NCBI GenBank assembly: GCA_024760905.1
Contig: CM045729.1
Coordinates: 53,652,080 to 53,716,079, forward strand
DNA from: Plotosus lineatus
Lineage: Eukaryota; Chordata; Actinopteri; Siluriformes; Plotosidae
Length of the DNA stretch: 64,000 bases
Direction of reading: 5' to 3'
This document shows, piece after piece, positions 61,294-64,000 of this stretch (the stretch's first letter is position 1; each line of letters starts with the position of its first letter). The notes beneath the pieces are model-generated. The model saw only the letters and a list, made by a program, of their open reading frames with translations. It was not told where the DNA came from and did not search any database. Made by a program: the position numbers and the translations under genes.

Positions 61294-61296
<3 letters not shown>
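61046..61296. repeat. Inverted repeat, 113-bp arms identical by eye, 25-bp loop
   Basis: The left arm 61046-61158 and right arm 61184-61296 are reverse complements with no mismatch that I could see. The left arm starts ATAAAAATAAAAGGACAGG and ends GATTACAGAAGAAT. The same peptide-like frame appears from both strands because of this symmetry and is not a gene. Confidence 0.95.
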
Positions 61297-61392
<96 letters not shown>

Positions 61393-61396
61393 GTAT
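61297..61396. repeat. (TA)n with GTAT end microsatellite
   Basis: TA tract of about 80 bp followed by GTAT repeats, directly next to the right arm of the hairpin. Confidence 0.96.
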
Positions 61397-61941
61397 TAAA
61401 CTGGACTGGGAAGGAGGGGTACTCAAAATTTGACTCTAAAAAAAAACGTAAAAACGGATGAACGTAAGTCCGGGAGTGTCTGTATTTATGAGACATGACA
61501 TATGTTCCACTTTATTGTACAGCATTGTGGACTTTGTGAACATTTCAAACCTGCTGTGACCATAAATGCTCTCAGGGAATGACAGTGTAAACGTAATCTT
61601 TGCATCCATAGTCTTTGCACAGCATAACAGTATAGGCACAGTTAGTGATGAGAGTTTTTTTTTAATGAGATAAAAAAAAATAATAATAATAAAAGATGTT
61701 TTACGTTTAATTTGTGCATGACTGTTTCATTGGGAATATCAGAGAAAATGAATAGGAATTTCTTCTGATATTACTTTAATGTAAGTTAAGCACAAACAGT
61801 TGACACAGCATCAGTGCAGGTCTGTTCAGCTAGATAGGCAAAGGTGAGCACTTTAGGAATATAAAGAGGTCTCTTAATGCTGAGCTGAACTAATGTCTTA
61901 GTAAAAAATATAATAAAAAATCCAGAATTTCCATCAGAGTA

Positions 61942-62225
61942 TCTTCTTATTTTCCTTTCGGCTGTTCCCTTCGGGGGTCGCCACAGTGAATCATCTGCCT
62001 CCATCTCAAACAATCCTCTGCATCTTCTTCTCTTACACCAACTACCTTCATGTTCTCCTTCACCACATCCATAAATCTCCTCTTTGCTCTTTCTCTGGTC
62101 CTTCTGACAGGTAGTTCCAACCTCAGCATCCTTCTACCAATATATTCACTATCCCTCCTCTGTACATGTCCAAACCATCTCAATCCAGCCTCTCTGACTT
62201 TGTCTCAAAAACATCTTACATAGGC
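61942..62225 (-). mobile_element. LINE 3' end, truncated
   Basis: The reverse frame reads MRWFGHVQRRDSEYIGRRML and RFMDVVKENMKVVGVREEDA, ending CGDP; then AGCCGAAAGG. Same family as the 49197 copy. Confidence 0.9.
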
Positions 62226-62299
62226 TGTCCCTCTTCCCTGTCCCTGTTCCAGCAGAGTATCATCCTTAATAAATGTATATGGGTGTGACTAAAATAGGT

Positions 62300-62611
62300 A
62301 ATAGGTGAGGTAGTCTGTTGGGATTTTTACACCCGAGCCTTGTGGCTCATCAGGCCAGTGCTTATTCACGGTTTCTGTTGAATGAAGCTATCAGGAGTTC
62401 AACTACTCCTGGATGAGACGCTAGTCCATCGCAGGTTACCTTCCCAGTATATTTTTACTGGTACCCATTTATACTGCTGGGTGAACACAGGCACACTTGT
62501 AGTTAAGACCTTGCCCAGGGATCTTAGTACAGTGGGGATCTAACTTGGATTTGAACACACAACCTCCTGATCATGAGCACAGCACCCTAACCACTATGCC
62601 AGCAGCCCCAC
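62300..62611 (-). mobile_element. SINE-M copy
   Basis: Reverse copy beginning GTCTGTTGGGATTTTTACAC, with CGCTAGTCCATCGCAGG and the head complement CCACTATGCCAGCAGCCCC. Confidence 0.9.
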
Positions 62612-63763
62612 AACTTAAGAGTAGGAAGTAAATATTCAAAGAGGTATATTAACGCCAATATTTTTTGTTAATTATACTAGTTTTAGAATTGGCTTGTAGA
62701 GTACAAACTGGAAACCAGTGCATGAAATATACTCACAAAGCAAAGCATAAATTCAATCATGATGCAACCTACAGAATTCCAAAGATTGAGTTCAGGAAAA
62801 GTGTACAAAAATCAAAAGATCTTTAAGTGCTTTTTTGAGGTGCAATTTCAAAAGTTAACACAACATTATTACAAAAGCTGAGAATGGGATTCAGAAGAGA
62901 CATTTCTCTTTCCTGTCAGTCTGAAATGGTTGATTTGCAGTTGAAGGAACCACTGAGTCAGATAAGGCAGAGTCTGTTTGAAACTGTCTGGCTTTGCAAA
63001 CATACAGAGGGTTTATTTAGCGCTCAGCCTTTGAAGGTCAGTTATAATCGGATCATCAAACGTTCCCATTGTCTTAATTTGCTTTCAATTTGTAAACATG
63101 TGTCCGCTGTGAATCACAGGGCCACTTTTTCTTATCCATGTTTTCACGATTGTCGTTTAATTACAGACCTGTTGAGGGGAGTGCAGAAACAACAATAGCC
63201 ATTACAGTAGGACCTGGTTTACATCACACAAAATCCTCGTGAAGAGAAACGGCCCTGCTCATAAATCATGGTTATACAGGAGAACATTATCATAATAATA
63301 CATCAGAGTGAATTAGACGCAAAACCACACTTTAAGTGGATTACATTTAGGATTGGGCAATATGACAAAAAATATCATGTTGCAGTACTTGAAGATATTT
63401 CTGTGATACACAGGCTGTATCACAGTACATGGGTTTGTGCTTTAAAAAAGACAGCAAGACAATATTGCTTTTCTATTGTTTGATAATTGTCTACAGAAAT
63501 AATGCAGTTATTTTTCTTTTACAGAAAAACCACACGAAGTTCACATGCGATTAATAACATAATTCACAAGATGATTTCATCTGATTTTCACATTTGGTTT
63601 GTTTATTTTCACATATTGATTTTTCACCTTTTAAACTGTGCAGAAATATTCACAATGTCAGTCACTCCAGAAATTTAATCAATCCGGGATCTGATCAATT
63701 CATGCAAATCCAACCAATCCCCTGCCTTCAGCTTGACGTGGCAATTCTAATCAATCACCACAA
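62612..63763. other. Intronic stretch; candidate conserved block at about 62990-63190
   Basis: 62990-63190 has complex, balanced sequence (CCTTTGAAGGTCAGTTATAA, TTGTAAACATGTGTCCGC, CGTTTAATTACAG) unlike any repeat here. The frame at 62884-63198 has no recognisable motif. Function unknown. Confidence 0.35.
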
Positions 63764-63962
63764 CAGCTTACATTTACAGTATCTGGCAGATGCTCTAATC
63801 CCGAGTGACTTATAATTATCAATTTTTTCTTTTTTATACAACGGAGCAATTGAGGTTTAAGGGCCTTGCTCAACAGTTCCAACAGTGTTGACAGTGGGGG
63901 CTGACCTGCTGACCTTTGGAACAGTAACTCATCGCCTTAACCACTATGCCACCACTGCCCAC
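63764..63962 (-). mobile_element. SINE-P copy
   Basis: The tail is TTACATTTACAGTATCTGGC and AGATGCTCTAATCCCGAGTG; the middle is AAGGGCCTTGCTCAACAG; the head complement is CCACTATGCCACCACTGCCC. Widespread SINE architecture in teleosts. Confidence 0.85.
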
Positions 63963-64000
63963 GTAGGAATTCATACATTCATTTCATTTCATTTTCTGTA

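Larger units (their letters stand above)
60386..61482. mobile_element. TIR-5 element containing a long hairpin
   Basis: The left end is GACGCTCGCCGACTTACG. The right end is CGTAAGTCCGGGAGTGTC, then TGTA. The ends are complementary with a few changes. Inside are a 113-bp inverted repeat, (TA)n tracts and a short direct repeat (ACTGATGTGAATC twice near 60910). No coding relic recognised; the superfamily is tentative (pogo-like by its TA flank). Confidence 0.65.

Noticed and set aside
61143..61433. Pair of frames with identical peptides on both strands near the hairpin
   Set aside because: The identity is a trivial result of the inverted repeat; no domain or start context supports a gene.
62884..63198. 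104-codon frame as an alternative kalrn first exon
   Set aside because: It is on the plus strand, opposite to kalrn, and has no recognisable motif.

Overview
The window is vertebrate, almost certainly teleost, nuclear DNA. Its only recognisable host gene is the 5' part of kalirin (kalrn), on the minus strand. Seven internal coding exons can be placed with GT/AG splice sites and matching phases: 27468-27542, 23405-23519, 17214-17406, 14423-14935, 5940-6062, 3983-4174 and 2281-2412. Joined in minus-strand order they give 1343 nt of uninterrupted frame. This covers the N-terminal Sec14 (CRAL-TRIO) domain and the first spectrin repeats. Kalirin fits better than its paralogue TRIO at the diagnostic positions I know. 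The first coding exon and promoter were not found and would lie beyond 64000; the rest of the protein lies before position 1. Positions 27543-64000 are therefore read as a very long first intron, or as intron plus upstream DNA.

Everything else is intronic and dominated by repeats. Five tRNA-derived SINE types occur. SINE-A and SINE-B share head and body but have two different 3' tails. SINE-M has a tRNA-Met-like head. SINE-G resembles the common teleost Mermaid-type repeat. SINE-P is a short type with two copies. Tail A of SINE-A matches the 3' end, including the last codons, of a 5'-truncated LINE present in five copies (27178, 30745, 49197, 59955 and 61942). A separate APE-type LINE fragment lies at 17950-19273.

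DNA transposons are also abundant. Five TA-flanked, CAG-starting, pogo/Tigger-like families are named here TIR-1 to TIR-5. One TIR-2 copy keeps a broken N-terminal transposase helix-turn-helix relic. Three hAT-type MITEs have clear 8-bp target duplications. Many elements are nested; the richest nest is 21419-23222. Long (CA)n, (TA)n, (AAT)n and (GA)n tracts are very frequent and generate most of the long meaningless reading frames.

The most unusual structure is an inverted repeat with 113-bp arms that look identical (61046-61158 and 61184-61296) inside a TIR-5 element. No new multi-gene system is visible. The points of interest are transposon architecture, SINE tail swapping, microsatellites serving as splice-acceptor pyrimidine tracts, and a few complex non-repetitive intronic blocks that may be conserved regulatory DNA. 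The species and the kalrn paralogue (a or b) cannot be decided from the sequence.
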